Origin: Kitasatospora humi
Lineage (GTDB): Bacteria > Actinomycetota > Actinomycetes > Streptomycetales > Streptomycetaceae
Direction: 5' to 3'
DNA length: 64,000 bases
Assembly: GCF_020907985.1 (NCBI RefSeq)
Contig: NZ_JAJJPA010000033.1
Location: 1 to 64,000, forward strand
Shown here: positions 14,951 to 23,257 of the stretch, one piece after another
Numbering within the stretch: position 1 is the stretch's first letter
How the letters are laid out: each line of letters begins with the position of its first letter
Notes under the pieces: generated by a model
What the model was told of the DNA's origin: nothing
Databases searched by the model: none
What the model saw: only the letters and a program-made list of their open reading frames with translations
Made by a program: the position numbers and the translations under genes

Positions 14951-15892
14951 GTGCTCCGCCCTGCCCGAAAGCCGCGGCACGCCCAAAGACTCGCCTGCGG
15001 CCTGCTGTTGGCCACCGCCCTGACCACCACGGTCACCGTCACCCCCGCCGGCGCGGCCACCGGCCCGTCCTACGTGGCGCTCGGCGACTCCTACGCGGCC
15101 GGCGCCGGGGTGCCCGGCCAGTCGGCCGGGCTCTGCCTGCGCTCCGACCACAACTACGGCCATCTGGTGGCCGCGGCCCTCGGCGCCGCCTCCTACACCG
15201 ACGTGACCTGCTCGGCCGCCAAGGTCAAGGACCTGAGCGGCACCCAGACCGACTTCGGAATCCCGGTCAACGGCCCGCAGTTCGACGCCCTCTCCCCCGA
15301 CACCACGCTGGTCACCCTGGGGATCGGCGGCAACGACCTGGGCACCTCCTCGCTCGGCATCGCCGACGTGATCGCCACCTGCATCGCCGGCGCGGTGGTG
15401 AACCCGACCGGCACCCCGTGCAAGGACGTGTACGAGCACGGACATTGGGCCTGGGACTGGTCCTCGCTGCGCTGGCAGTGGACCTACAGCGGGGACGACC
15501 TGGTCGACCGGATCAACGGGGCCGCTCCCCAACTGGCCGCCGCGCTCCAGCAGATACACGCAAAGTCGCCCAAGGCCCGCGTGCTGCTGGTCGGTTACCC
15601 GTCGGTGCTGCCGGCCGACGCGGCGAGCTGCGCCGGGAAGCAGCCGGTGACGATGGGCGACGTGTCCTACCTGCACGGCATCCTGGGCAAGTTGAACGCC
15701 ATGCTGGCCGATACCGCGGCCGCCAACGGCGCCACCTACGTGGACACCCAGGCCCCGACCGCCGGGCATGACGTCTGCTCCGCCGACCGCTGGATCGAGG
15801 GGGCGCTGCCCGGCTCGCCGGCCGTCCCGTTCCATCCGAACGCGACCGGCGAGCAGGTCATGGCCCAGGCCGTGCTGGGCGCCCTGCGCTAG
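14951..15892 (+). CDS. Secreted SGNH/GDSL-family esterase or lipase
   Basis: 313 residues from a GTG with a strong ribosome site (AGGAGGAACC). A signal peptide (RPARKPRHAQR, hydrophobic core to about 30, cleavage near PAGAA at 36) sends it out of the cell. Block I is VALGDSYAAG with nucleophile Ser47, block III is LGIGGND, and the C-terminal block V is PFHPN with the catalytic His. Several paired cysteines fit an extracellular enzyme. It resembles Streptomyces extracellular SGNH lipases acting on acyl esters. It is divergent from the flavoprotein and convergent with the NiCoT gene. Confidence 0.92.
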   Translation: MLRPARKPRHAQRLACGLLLATALTTTVTVTPAGAATGPSYVALGDSYAAGAGVPGQSAGLCLRSDHNYGHLVAAALGAASYTDVTCSAAKVKDLSGTQTDFGIPVNGPQFDALSPDTTLVTLGIGGNDLGTSSLGIADVIATCIAGAVVNPTGTPCKDVYEHGHWAWDWSSLRWQWTYSGDDLVDRINGAAPQLAAALQQIHAKSPKARVLLVGYPSVLPADAASCAGKQPVTMGDVSYLHGILGKLNAMLADTAAANGATYVDTQAPTAGHDVCSADRWIEGALPGSPAVPFHPNATGEQVMAQAVLGALR

Positions 15893-15899
15893 CCGGGCC

Positions 15900-17027
15900 T
15901 CAGCTGCCGGAGGTCGACACCTCGACGGCCTCCGGCACGGTCCGCTCGCGCAGTCCGGCGCCCCACTTCTGCTCCACCTTGCCGAACTTCCAGAAGGCCA
16001 GCGCCCCGGCCCAGGTGAGCACGAACAGGCCGACGATCGCGAAGCCCACGTTGTTCAGGTCCAGCGCCGCGATCCACCCGATCGGGCCGCCGGTGACGCC
16101 GAACCTGTCGGCCAGCAGCCCGATCAGCTCGATCAGGCCGATCACCAGCGCGACCAGCACCGAAAGGCCGGTCACCGTGAGGTTGTAGTAGATCTTGCGG
16201 ACCGGGCGGGAGAACGCCCACTCGTAGGCGAAGTTCATGAACGAGCCGTCGATGGTGTCCAGCAGGCTCATCCCGGCCGCGAACAGCACGGGCAGCACCA
16301 GCAGCGCGTACCAGGGCAGCGAGAAGGCCGCCGCGCCGCCGGCCAGCACCAGCAGCGAGACCTCGGTGGCGGTGTCGAAGCCGAGGCCGAAGAGCAGGCC
16401 CACCAGGTACATGTGCCAGGGCTTGGTGACCGCCCGGGTGGCGCGCCCGAGGATCCGGTTGAGCAGGCCGCGCTTGTCGAGCTGCTCCTCCAGCTCGGCC
16501 TCGTCGAACTCGCCGGTGCGCATCTTCCGGAACACCCGCAGGATCCCGTTGAAGGCGCCCAGGTTGATCAGGCCGATCAGCAGCAGGAAGGTGCCGGAGA
16601 CCCCGGTGCCGACCAACGAGGTCGTCCGGTGCAGGGAAGAGCCGTCGTCCTCCACCGACCCGGCCAGCGAGCGGATGCCGAAGGCGAGCAGCGCGCAGAG
16701 GCCGAAGACGATCGAGGAGTGGCCGAGCGAGAACCAGAAGCCCACCGAGAGCGGCCGCTTGCCCTGGCCCATCAGCTTGCGGGTGGTGTTGTCGATGGCC
16801 GCGATGTGGTCGGCGTCGAAGGCGTGCCGCATGCCCAGGGTGTAGGCGGTCAGGCCCATGCCGGCGCCGAACACCTCGGTGCCCACGTGGTAGTGGTGCG
16901 GGGCGATCACCGCGAGCAGGACGAACCAGCCGATCACGTGCAGGGCCAGGATGAAGCCACCCATGCCGCCCAGGCGCAGCCACTCCTGCCTGGTCAGCCG
17001 GGCGGTCCAACGGGGTGCGCTGCTCAT
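15900..17027 (-). CDS. NiCoT-family nickel/cobalt permease
   Basis: 375 residues with about eight membrane helices. The family signature in helix II is intact (RHAFDADHIAAIDN), together with LGHSS in helix III, LLFGLGFDTATEV and GMSLLDTIDGSFM. These transporters (HoxN, NixA, NhlF) import Ni2+ or Co2+ with high affinity. Upstream lie a six-copy 19-bp tandem repeat and a Nur-like box, consistent with nickel control. A urease operon, which needs nickel, lies about 16 kb away in the same window. Metal preference cannot be decided from sequence. Confidence 0.93.
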   Translation of the reverse strand: MSSAPRWTARLTRQEWLRLGGMGGFILALHVIGWFVLLAVIAPHHYHVGTEVFGAGMGLTAYTLGMRHAFDADHIAAIDNTTRKLMGQGKRPLSVGFWFSLGHSSIVFGLCALLAFGIRSLAGSVEDDGSSLHRTTSLVGTGVSGTFLLLIGLINLGAFNGILRVFRKMRTGEFDEAELEEQLDKRGLLNRILGRATRAVTKPWHMYLVGLLFGLGFDTATEVSLLVLAGGAAAFSLPWYALLVLPVLFAAGMSLLDTIDGSFMNFAYEWAFSRPVRKIYYNLTVTGLSVLVALVIGLIELIGLLADRFGVTGGPIGWIAALDLNNVGFAIVGLFVLTWAGALAFWKFGKVEQKWGAGLRERTVPEAVEVSTSGS

Positions 17028-17066
17028 CGGCGCGGGCCTCTGCTCTCTGTTCGGGGCGGGTCAAGG

Positions 17067-17180
17067 ACCGGGTCCGGGTCGACGGACCGGGTCCGGCTCG
17101 ACCCACCGGGTTCGGCTCGACCGACCGGGTTCGGCTCGACCGACCGGGTTCGGCTCGACCGACCGGGTTCGGCTCGACAG
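17067..17180. repeat. 19-bp tandem repeat, six copies, in the permease leader
   Basis: Units start at 17067, 17086, 17105, 17124, 17143 and 17162, with consensus accgggttcggctcgaccg. The first two copies carry tccg variants and a partial seventh unit begins at 17181. The array begins 40 bp upstream of the NiCoT start codon, between the gene and the Nur-like box, so it would be part of the 5' leader. Copies are contiguous, so it is not a CRISPR array. Confidence 0.92.
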
Positions 17181-17211
17181 ACCGGCCCATCCTTCCCCGA
17201 GCAATACGCAA

Positions 17212-17228
17212 TTGCAAGTGGCTCGCAA
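17212..17228. promoter_or_regulatory. Putative Nur (nickel-responsive Fur) box
   Basis: TTGCAA-gtggc-TCGCAA matches the Streptomyces Nur box (tTGCaa-N5-ttGCAA, direct-repeat form) at 11 of 12 positions. A second overlapping dyad, gcaat-acgca-attgc, lies at 17201-17215. It is positioned between the NiCoT permease and the divergent hydrolase-like gene. Nickel-Nur repression of nickel uptake genes is established in S. coelicolor; its use here is inferred. Confidence 0.55.
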
Positions 17229-17369
17229 TAAGCAGGCCGACCACGGCTACCGATTCGTCAGGTGATGAGGGGGTATGTCCGCTATGGTCGGCTTACCGCC
17301 GTGCGCATCCAGGCCCTTCGACACCGGAGAGGACACCTTCGACACCGTCGACGACGAAGAGAGGCCGCC

Positions 17370-19355
17370 GTGCACCACCCCGCCTCCTACCCCCACCAGG
17401 TCACCCGCGCGGACGTGCGGATCCCGCTGCCGGAAGGGGTGGAGCTGTCCGGCCGGCTCTGGCGCCCGGTGACCGAGCAGCCGGTGCCGACCCTGCTGGA
17501 GTACTGCGCCGACCGGCTCGACGACGCCACGGTGGAGCGCGACGCCCAGCGCCATCCCTGGTACGCGGGGCACGGCTACGCGGCGCTGCGGGTGGACGCC
17601 CGCGGCTGGGGCAGCTCCGGCGGGGTGCCCGGTCCCGAGGGCACCGAGACCGAGCCGGCCGACGGGCTGGCGGTGCTCGACTGGCTGACCGCCCAGCCGT
17701 GGTGCGACGGACGGATCGGTCTGCTCGGGCTGGGCGAGGGCGCCGCCACCGCCCTGCGACTGGCCGCCCAGGGGCCGGCCGCGGTGGGCGCCGTGGTCGC
17801 CGTCTGCCCCGGCGACGACCGGTACGACGAGCACTACCTGGGCGGCTCGGTGCGGGCCGGCCGCCTCCCGGCGGCGGCCACCGCCCGGCTGGTCGCCGCC
17901 GCCTGCCCGCCCGACCCGGTCCGGGTCGGCGACGACTGGCGCCGCCAGTGGCTGGACCGGCTGGCCGAGCTGCAGCCGCCGCTGCACGGCCGGCTGGCCC
18001 ACCAGACCCGGGACGCCTTCTGGAGCGGTCCGCCGCTCACCGCGATCACCGCTCCGGTGCTGGCCGTCGCCGGCTGGACCGGCCCCGGCGCCGATGCCGT
18101 GCTGCGGCTGCTGGAGCGGCTGACCGCACCGGCGTTCGGCATCATCGGCCCGTGGGGCCCCGGCTACCCCGACCAGGGTCGCCCGGGGCCGGCGATCGGG
18201 TTCCTCCAGGAGACCCTGCGCTGGTGGGACCACTGGCTGCGGCGGCAGGACACCGGCATGCTCGCCGAGCCCCGGCTGCGCAGCTGGCTGGCCGAGCCCG
18301 CCGGGGCGGACGGCGGCGGCACGGGCCGCTGGATCGGTGACGAGTCCTGGCCCTCCGACGACGTCCGGGAGATCCACTACGACCTGACCGAGGCGCTGCG
18401 GACCGCCGGCACCCCCGCCGGCGAGCGCTTCGTCACCGTCCGCTCACCCCAGCAGACCGGCGTCGACGCGCCGTCGAACGGCCGGCCCGTCGACCAGCGG
18501 GCCGAGGACGGCCGCTCGGTCTGCTTCGACAGCTCACCGCTCTCCGAGCCGCTGGTGCTGCTGGGCCGGCCCGCCGTGCGGCTGCGGGTGCGGCTGCCCG
18601 ACGGCGTCACCGGCGGCCAGCTCGCCGCCCGGCTGTGCGATGTGGCACCGGACGGCACGTCGCTGCCGATCACCCGGGGCGTGCTCAACCTCTCGGCGCG
18701 GCGCGGGCCCGACCTCGCGGTGGCGTGGCCGCCGGACGCGGTCGAGGAGGTGGCCTTCGAGCTCGCCGCCACCGGGCACGCCCTCGCGGTCGGCCACCGG
18801 CTCCGGCTCGCCCTCTCCTCGGCCTACTGGCCGCTGGTCTGGCCGCAGCCGGCCGCCCAGGGCGTGCTGGTCGACCCTGGTCACAGCGTGCTCACCCTGC
18901 CGGTGCGCCACCTGGCCGCCGACGTCGGCCGGCCCCCGGTGGTCTTCGCCGAGCCCGAGCAGGCCGCGCCGCCGCCCGTCCGGCGCACCAGCCCGGTCGC
19001 GCCGCGCCCCGAGCGGGTGCTGAAGCAGTTCGTGGCGACCGGGCAGTGGCGGGCGGAGCTGGCGCCGCACCAGGGCAGCGCCGTGACCCTGCCGGACGGC
19101 CTGGTGCGCACCGAGGAGGCCCGGGAGTACTACCGGATCCAGCAGAACGACCCGCTGGCCGCCGCCGTGCACTGCGACTGGAGCGTCCGGCTGGAGCGGC
19201 CGGAGCTGGGTTGGGACGTCACCGTGCGGGCCGGCACCGAACTGGACTGCGACGCCGACGCCTTCACGGCGCGCAGCCGGCTCACCGCCTGGGAGGGCGG
19301 GGCGGTGCTCTTCGAGCGCGACTGGGAGCGGCGGATCCCGCGCACCGGCGGCTGA
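17370..19355 (+). CDS. CocE/NonD-family protein without an intact catalytic triad
   Basis: 661 residues from a GTG at 17370 (agagagg upstream). The N-terminal alpha/beta-hydrolase half (about 15-330) follows CocE/NonD hydrolases: RVDARGWGSSGG, DWLTAQPWCDGRIGLLGLG, FLQETLRWWDHWLRRQDTG. A jelly-roll C-terminal domain follows (LLGRPAVRLRVRL; RLCDVAPDG). The nucleophile elbow, usually GxSYGG, reads GLGEGAATA near residue 121, so the serine is missing. The segment that usually carries the catalytic histidine (PW.H.YP) reads PWGPGYPD. It is therefore unlikely to be a serine hydrolase and may be a binding or regulatory relative. It is divergent from the nickel permease and shares its Nur-like box. 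Confidence 0.8.
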   Translation: MHHPASYPHQVTRADVRIPLPEGVELSGRLWRPVTEQPVPTLLEYCADRLDDATVERDAQRHPWYAGHGYAALRVDARGWGSSGGVPGPEGTETEPADGLAVLDWLTAQPWCDGRIGLLGLGEGAATALRLAAQGPAAVGAVVAVCPGDDRYDEHYLGGSVRAGRLPAAATARLVAAACPPDPVRVGDDWRRQWLDRLAELQPPLHGRLAHQTRDAFWSGPPLTAITAPVLAVAGWTGPGADAVLRLLERLTAPAFGIIGPWGPGYPDQGRPGPAIGFLQETLRWWDHWLRRQDTGMLAEPRLRSWLAEPAGADGGGTGRWIGDESWPSDDVREIHYDLTEALRTAGTPAGERFVTVRSPQQTGVDAPSNGRPVDQRAEDGRSVCFDSSPLSEPLVLLGRPAVRLRVRLPDGVTGGQLAARLCDVAPDGTSLPITRGVLNLSARRGPDLAVAWPPDAVEEVAFELAATGHALAVGHRLRLALSSAYWPLVWPQPAAQGVLVDPGHSVLTLPVRHLAADVGRPPVVFAEPEQAAPPPVRRTSPVAPRPERVLKQFVATGQWRAELAPHQGSAVTLPDGLVRTEEAREYYRIQQNDPLAAAVHCDWSVRLERPELGWDVTVRAGTELDCDADAFTARSRLTAWEGGAVLFERDWERRIPRTGG

Positions 19356-19436
19356 CGGCGGTGCGTGGACGGCGGGGGCGTGCGGACCCGTGCGGGCGCG
19401 TGGACCGCGAGGGCGTCCGGGCCGACCGGGCACCGG

Positions 19437-19489
19437 CGACCTGCCCTGGCGGCGTGCAGGGGGCTACGGCACGCCGCCAGGGCAGGTCG
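19437..19489. terminator. Strong bidirectional hairpin terminator
   Basis: Perfect 21-bp arms (19437-19457 and 19469-19489) with an 11-base loop lie between the convergent CocE-like and lipoprotein genes. The right arm ends directly at the lipoprotein stop codon. Confidence 0.85.
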
Positions 19490-20479
19490 CTACGGCTGCG
19501 GGTACTGGTCCGGCGGTACGTCGCTGGTGGTGGCGTTGCCGCCGACGGTGGCCTTCAGGGTGAGGGTGAGCGTCGAGTAGGTGGTGTCGGTGGTGGTGAA
19601 GTCGGCACCCTGGTCGAACTTGGTGTAGCTGCAGTTCTGGGTGAACTTCTTGCTGCCCGAGTCCCAGTCGACGCCACCCGCGAAGTAGATGTCGTAGTGG
19701 CCGTCGCGGATGCCGTTCATCTTCGCGGTCTGGCCCTTCTGCACGTAGAACGAGTAGGCGGCCTGGCCGTCCTTCGCGAGCGTCAGCACGGCGTCCCCGT
19801 CGCCGTTGCCGTTGTCGACGGTCAGCTCGCCGCTGCCGTCGTTCTGGCCCTGGCGGATGGCGGTGCCGTTGTCCAGGGCGCGGTGCTGCTGACTGGGGGT
19901 CTGCGGCACGGTGAAGGTGAAGCTGTAGCCGGCGCCGGAGATGGTCTGCAGCGCCGACTGCACGTCCTTGAGGCCCTGCATGCCGCCCACCTCGGCCAAC
20001 GCGGAGGAGGTCGCGCAGACCTTGCTGCTCTGCATGTCGCCCTGCACGTCGCCGACGTTGGTGCTCAGGGTGGTCAGCGCACCGGCGAGCCGCTGGTTGG
20101 AGTCGCTGACCGCGGGCGGCACCGAGGCGGACTGCAGTCCGGTGGCGCCGCTGTCCGCCGCCTTCTGCAGGGAGCCGAGCGCGGTGTTCAGGTCGTCCAT
20201 GCTGCCGGCCGAGGTCAGCTTGGCCAGTGCGTCGTTGACCGGGCCGACGTAGGTGGTCAGGGTCGAGCCGTAGGGATCGGGGCTCGGCGAGGTGATGGTG
20301 CCGATCGCGTCGCCGCCGGAGCCGCTGTGCTGCGGCTGCGGACCGGGCGTGGAACTGCACGCCGACACCAGCAGCGCCGCGCCCACCAGCAGCGCGGCGT
20401 GCGGCAGTGAACGGGACGGCAGTGAACGGGACGGTTGTGAACGGGACACGTGTGAACGGAACAGGTGTGAACCGGGCAA
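19490..20479 (-). CDS. Predicted lipoprotein of unknown function
   Basis: Up to 329 residues. After a basic, repeat-encoded N-terminus comes a hydrophobic stretch ending in LLVSAC (lipobox, Cys41), so it should be a membrane-anchored lipoprotein facing outside. A Ser/Gly/Pro-rich linker follows, then a helical part (about 85-190) and a beta-rich C-terminal part (LTVDNGNGDGDAVLTLAKDG; HYDIYF). No known domain is recognised. The start is uncertain: TTG at 20479 includes the whole 15-bp repeat array, GTG at 20449 only part of it. The gene ends against a strong terminator. Confidence 0.75.
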   Translation of the reverse strand: MPGSHLFRSHVSRSQPSRSLPSRSLPHAALLVGAALLVSACSSTPGPQPQHSGSGGDAIGTITSPSPDPYGSTLTTYVGPVNDALAKLTSAGSMDDLNTALGSLQKAADSGATGLQSASVPPAVSDSNQRLAGALTTLSTNVGDVQGDMQSSKVCATSSALAEVGGMQGLKDVQSALQTISGAGYSFTFTVPQTPSQQHRALDNGTAIRQGQNDGSGELTVDNGNGDGDAVLTLAKDGQAAYSFYVQKGQTAKMNGIRDGHYDIYFAGGVDWDSGSKKFTQNCSYTKFDQGADFTTTDTTYSTLTLTLKATVGGNATTSDVPPDQYPQP

Positions 20480-20480
20480 A
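20406..20480 (-). repeat. 15-bp minisatellite, five copies, in the lipoprotein N-terminus
   Basis: Contiguous 15-bp units start at 20406, 20421, 20436, 20451 and 20466 (first unit agtgaacgggacggc); later copies have a few substitutions. On the coding strand they encode a five-residue motif of the type Ser-Arg-Ser-x-Pro, adding positive charge before the signal sequence. The length keeps the reading frame whatever the copy number. Confidence 0.88.
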
Positions 20481-20645
20481 GCAGCCCCCCAGAAGCTCCT
20501 CGCGTGCGCAGCCCTCGCGTGCGCGTGCGCGGTCAGCCTCCCGCAGTCCGGTTCGGCCGGTCAACACGGCTGGTCGGCCGGTCCGGCTCGAGCACCGACG
20601 AGGGCGGCGCGAGAGGCCGGGTGGTAGGTCAACTAGGATCGCCGG

Positions 20646-21776
20646 GTGCTCGCGCTGACCGGAACCCCGCTGCAGATCATTGCCTGCGTGCTCGCCGTCC
20701 TGGCCTTCGTCGCCACCATGTGGCTGTGGCCGAAGCTGAGCGGCCGGGGCTGGAAGGCGCTGCTCGGCCGGCTCGGCGCGTTCTTCGGCACCCAGCTGCT
20801 GGTGCTGGTCGCGATGGGCCTGATCGCCAACTCCTACTTCGGCTTCTACACCTCCTGGACCGACCTGCTCGGCACCGCCGGCGGGCCCGGCACCGTGGTG
20901 GACCACAAGCCGAGCAACGCCCTGTCGGTCACCGGCGAGCAGAAGGTCTTCAGCTCCCAGGGTTCGGCCCCGGAGCGCTCCGGGCTGATCCAGAAGGTCG
21001 ACCTGACCGGCGCGCGGTCCGGTCTGAGCAGCTCGGGCTACGTCTACCTGCCGCCGCAGTACTTCCAGCCCGGTTACGCCGGCCAGAAGTTCCCGATGGC
21101 CCTGGTGCTCAGCGGCTACCCGGGTTCGGCGGAGAAGCTGATCACGCTGATGCAGTGGCCGACCAGCACGCTCCAGGCGATCCAGGACAAGAAGCTGCCG
21201 CCGACCGTGCTGGTGATGATGAAGCCGACCCTGGTGGGCAACCGGGACACCGAGTGCATGGACGTGCCGCACGGCCCGCAGGTGGAGACCTTCTTCACCG
21301 AGGACCTGCCCAAGGCACTGGCCACGGGCTACCGGATCCTGCCGGCCGCCTCCGCGCACGCCGCGATGGGCGACTCCACCGGCGGCTACTGCGCGCTGAA
21401 GTTCGCGTTGCGCAAGCCGGACGCCTACGGCGCGGCCGTCTCGCTCTCCGCCGACTACGCGGTCAGCGACGATCCGACCACCGGCGACCTGTTCGGCGGC
21501 AGCGCCCAGCTGAAGCAGGAGAACGACCTGCTCTGGCGGCTGCACAACGCGCCGCCGGCCCCCGTCTCGCTGCTGCTGGCGACCAGCTACAACGAGGACG
21601 ACTACAAGGCCACGCAGCAGATGGTGGCCGCGTTCAAGGCGCCCACCAAGCTCTCCACGATCACGCTGAACAGCGGCGGCCACAACTTCCACACCTGGTC
21701 CCGGGAGATCCCGCCGGCCCTGGAGTGGCTGGGCCACCAGCTGACCGTGCCGGCCGGTCCGACCGCGACGGCCTGA
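20646..21776 (+). CDS. Membrane-anchored esterase-family hydrolase (esterase D/antigen 85-like fold)
   Basis: 376 residues from a GTG. Two membrane helices at the N-terminus (about 8-28 and 42-65) precede an extracellular alpha/beta-hydrolase domain. YVYLPPQYFQPGY starts the domain and FPMALVLSGYPGS carries the oxyanion region. MGDSTGGYCALK is the nucleophile elbow with the catalytic serine, and GGHNFHTW carries the histidine; ATSYNEDD may hold the acidic residue. Related proteins in actinomycetes include putative mycolyl-transferase-like esterases, but no corynemycolates are expected here. Substrate unknown. It is divergent from the lipoprotein gene. Confidence 0.85.
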   Translation: MLALTGTPLQIIACVLAVLAFVATMWLWPKLSGRGWKALLGRLGAFFGTQLLVLVAMGLIANSYFGFYTSWTDLLGTAGGPGTVVDHKPSNALSVTGEQKVFSSQGSAPERSGLIQKVDLTGARSGLSSSGYVYLPPQYFQPGYAGQKFPMALVLSGYPGSAEKLITLMQWPTSTLQAIQDKKLPPTVLVMMKPTLVGNRDTECMDVPHGPQVETFFTEDLPKALATGYRILPAASAHAAMGDSTGGYCALKFALRKPDAYGAAVSLSADYAVSDDPTTGDLFGGSAQLKQENDLLWRLHNAPPAPVSLLLATSYNEDDYKATQQMVAAFKAPTKLSTITLNSGGHNFHTWSREIPPALEWLGHQLTVPAGPTATA

Positions 21777-21862
21777 CCGACCGCGACGGCCGGCCTGACG
21801 GCATCTGACAGCGCGCCCGGCCGCGTTCCGAGCAGCGCCCACCCGGCCCCCGGGGACCGGGA

Positions 21863-23197
21863 CTACACCCGCCCCACCACCTTCGCCTGCCCGAACTGCT
21901 GCTCCCGGCGCCGCAGTTCGGCGGGCGTCTGGACGATCCTGGCCATCGCGGCGCGCAGCACCGGCGGCGCCATGGTGGAGGTGACCACGGCGACCAGCAC
22001 GATCACCGTGTAGCCGGCCGGGTCCAGCACCCCGAGCCGCAGCCCGACCATGGCGATCACCACCTGCACCACCCCGCGCGCGTTCATCCCGGCCCCCAGG
22101 GCGAGCGCCTCCCAGCGGTTCAGCCGGCTGGCCCTGGCGCCCAGGAAGGCCCCGCCGAACTTGCCCGCCACCGCGACCAGCAGGGCGCACGCGGCGGTCA
22201 GCGCGACCATCGGGCGCCCCAGCGCCGTCAGGTCCATCCGCAGCCCGGCCGAAGCCAGGAAGAGCGGCGCCAGTACCGCGGTGACCACGGTGCGCAGCGG
22301 TGCCAGCGCCATCGGCCCGACCGAGCGGGAGGCGGCGATCGCCACGCCCGCCACGAAGGCGCCGAAGATCGGCTCCAGGCCGAGTGCCTGCGTGCCGGCG
22401 GCGGCCAGCAGCATCAGCACGGTGGCGGTCGCCGACAACACGCCCGCGCCGCCCGCCCGTTCGGCCCGGCGGAACAGCGGCGGGATCACCCAGCGGGCCA
22501 GCGGCGGCACGGCGGCCAGCACCACCAGCAGCGCGAGCACGGCGTGCAGCACGGCGCCGCCGGTCACGCCGGTGGTGGCCATCGCGGTCACCAGGGAGAG
22601 CAGCACCCAGCCCACCGCGTCGTCCATCATCCCGGCGGTGAGGGTGAGTTGGCCGATGTCGCGGTGGAGCAGGTCCATGTCCAGCAGGGTCTTGGCGATC
22701 ACCGGGATGGCGCTGACGCACATCGCCACGCCCAGGAAGGCCGCCTGGACGGCGTGGTCGGTGCGGCCGCCCGCGGGCAGCAGCAGCCCCAGGCCGACGC
22801 CGAGGACCAGCGGCAGCGTCAGCCCGAACAGGCTCACCCGCAGCGCGGTGCCGCCCTGGTGGCGCACCAGCTCGACGTCCAGGTGGCTGCCGCTGATCCC
22901 GACCAGCAGGATCACGCCCAACTGGGCCACCGCGTCGAGCATGTGGACCTGTTCGCTGTGCTGCGGGAAGAGCCAGCCGGCCACCCCGGGCGCCAGCGCG
23001 CCGAGCAACGAGGGGCCGAGCAGCACCCCGGCGGCCAGTTCGCCCACCACCGCAGGCCAGCCGAGGCGCACCGCGAGTCGGCCGAGCAGCAGCGCGAGGC
23101 CCAGCAGCGCGGCGAGTTGGAGCAGCAGCACGAGCATCGAGTGGGCGCCGATCGGCGCCAGGGGCGGGGCGGCCGCGACGAGTTGTGATCCGCTCAT
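21863..23197 (-). CDS. CPA2-family monovalent cation/proton antiporter
   Basis: 444 residues with about 12-13 membrane helices. The family hallmarks are GELAAGVLLGPSLLG in an early helix, the paired aspartates in TAGMMDDAVGW, FGAFVAGVAIA and GMNARGVVQ. Such proteins exchange Na+ or K+ for protons in the cytoplasmic membrane. No RCK/TrkA-N regulatory domain is attached. It is convergent with the esterase gene and lies about 60 bp downstream of the APC permease gene on the same strand; they may be co-transcribed, but a functional link is not implied. Confidence 0.92.
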   Translation of the reverse strand: MSGSQLVAAAPPLAPIGAHSMLVLLLQLAALLGLALLLGRLAVRLGWPAVVGELAAGVLLGPSLLGALAPGVAGWLFPQHSEQVHMLDAVAQLGVILLVGISGSHLDVELVRHQGGTALRVSLFGLTLPLVLGVGLGLLLPAGGRTDHAVQAAFLGVAMCVSAIPVIAKTLLDMDLLHRDIGQLTLTAGMMDDAVGWVLLSLVTAMATTGVTGGAVLHAVLALLVVLAAVPPLARWVIPPLFRRAERAGGAGVLSATATVLMLLAAAGTQALGLEPIFGAFVAGVAIAASRSVGPMALAPLRTVVTAVLAPLFLASAGLRMDLTALGRPMVALTAACALLVAVAGKFGGAFLGARASRLNRWEALALGAGMNARGVVQVVIAMVGLRLGVLDPAGYTVIVLVAVVTSTMAPPVLRAAMARIVQTPAELRRREQQFGQAKVVGRV

Positions 23198-23257
23198 CTC
23201 CCCGTCGTAGCAGGTCGGCCGCCCTGCCGGCGGCCGCGGCCGCGCGCCTGGCCGTAC

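Noticed and set aside
17067..17180. CRISPR array
   Set aside because: The 19-bp units are contiguous with no spacers, and no cas genes are present.
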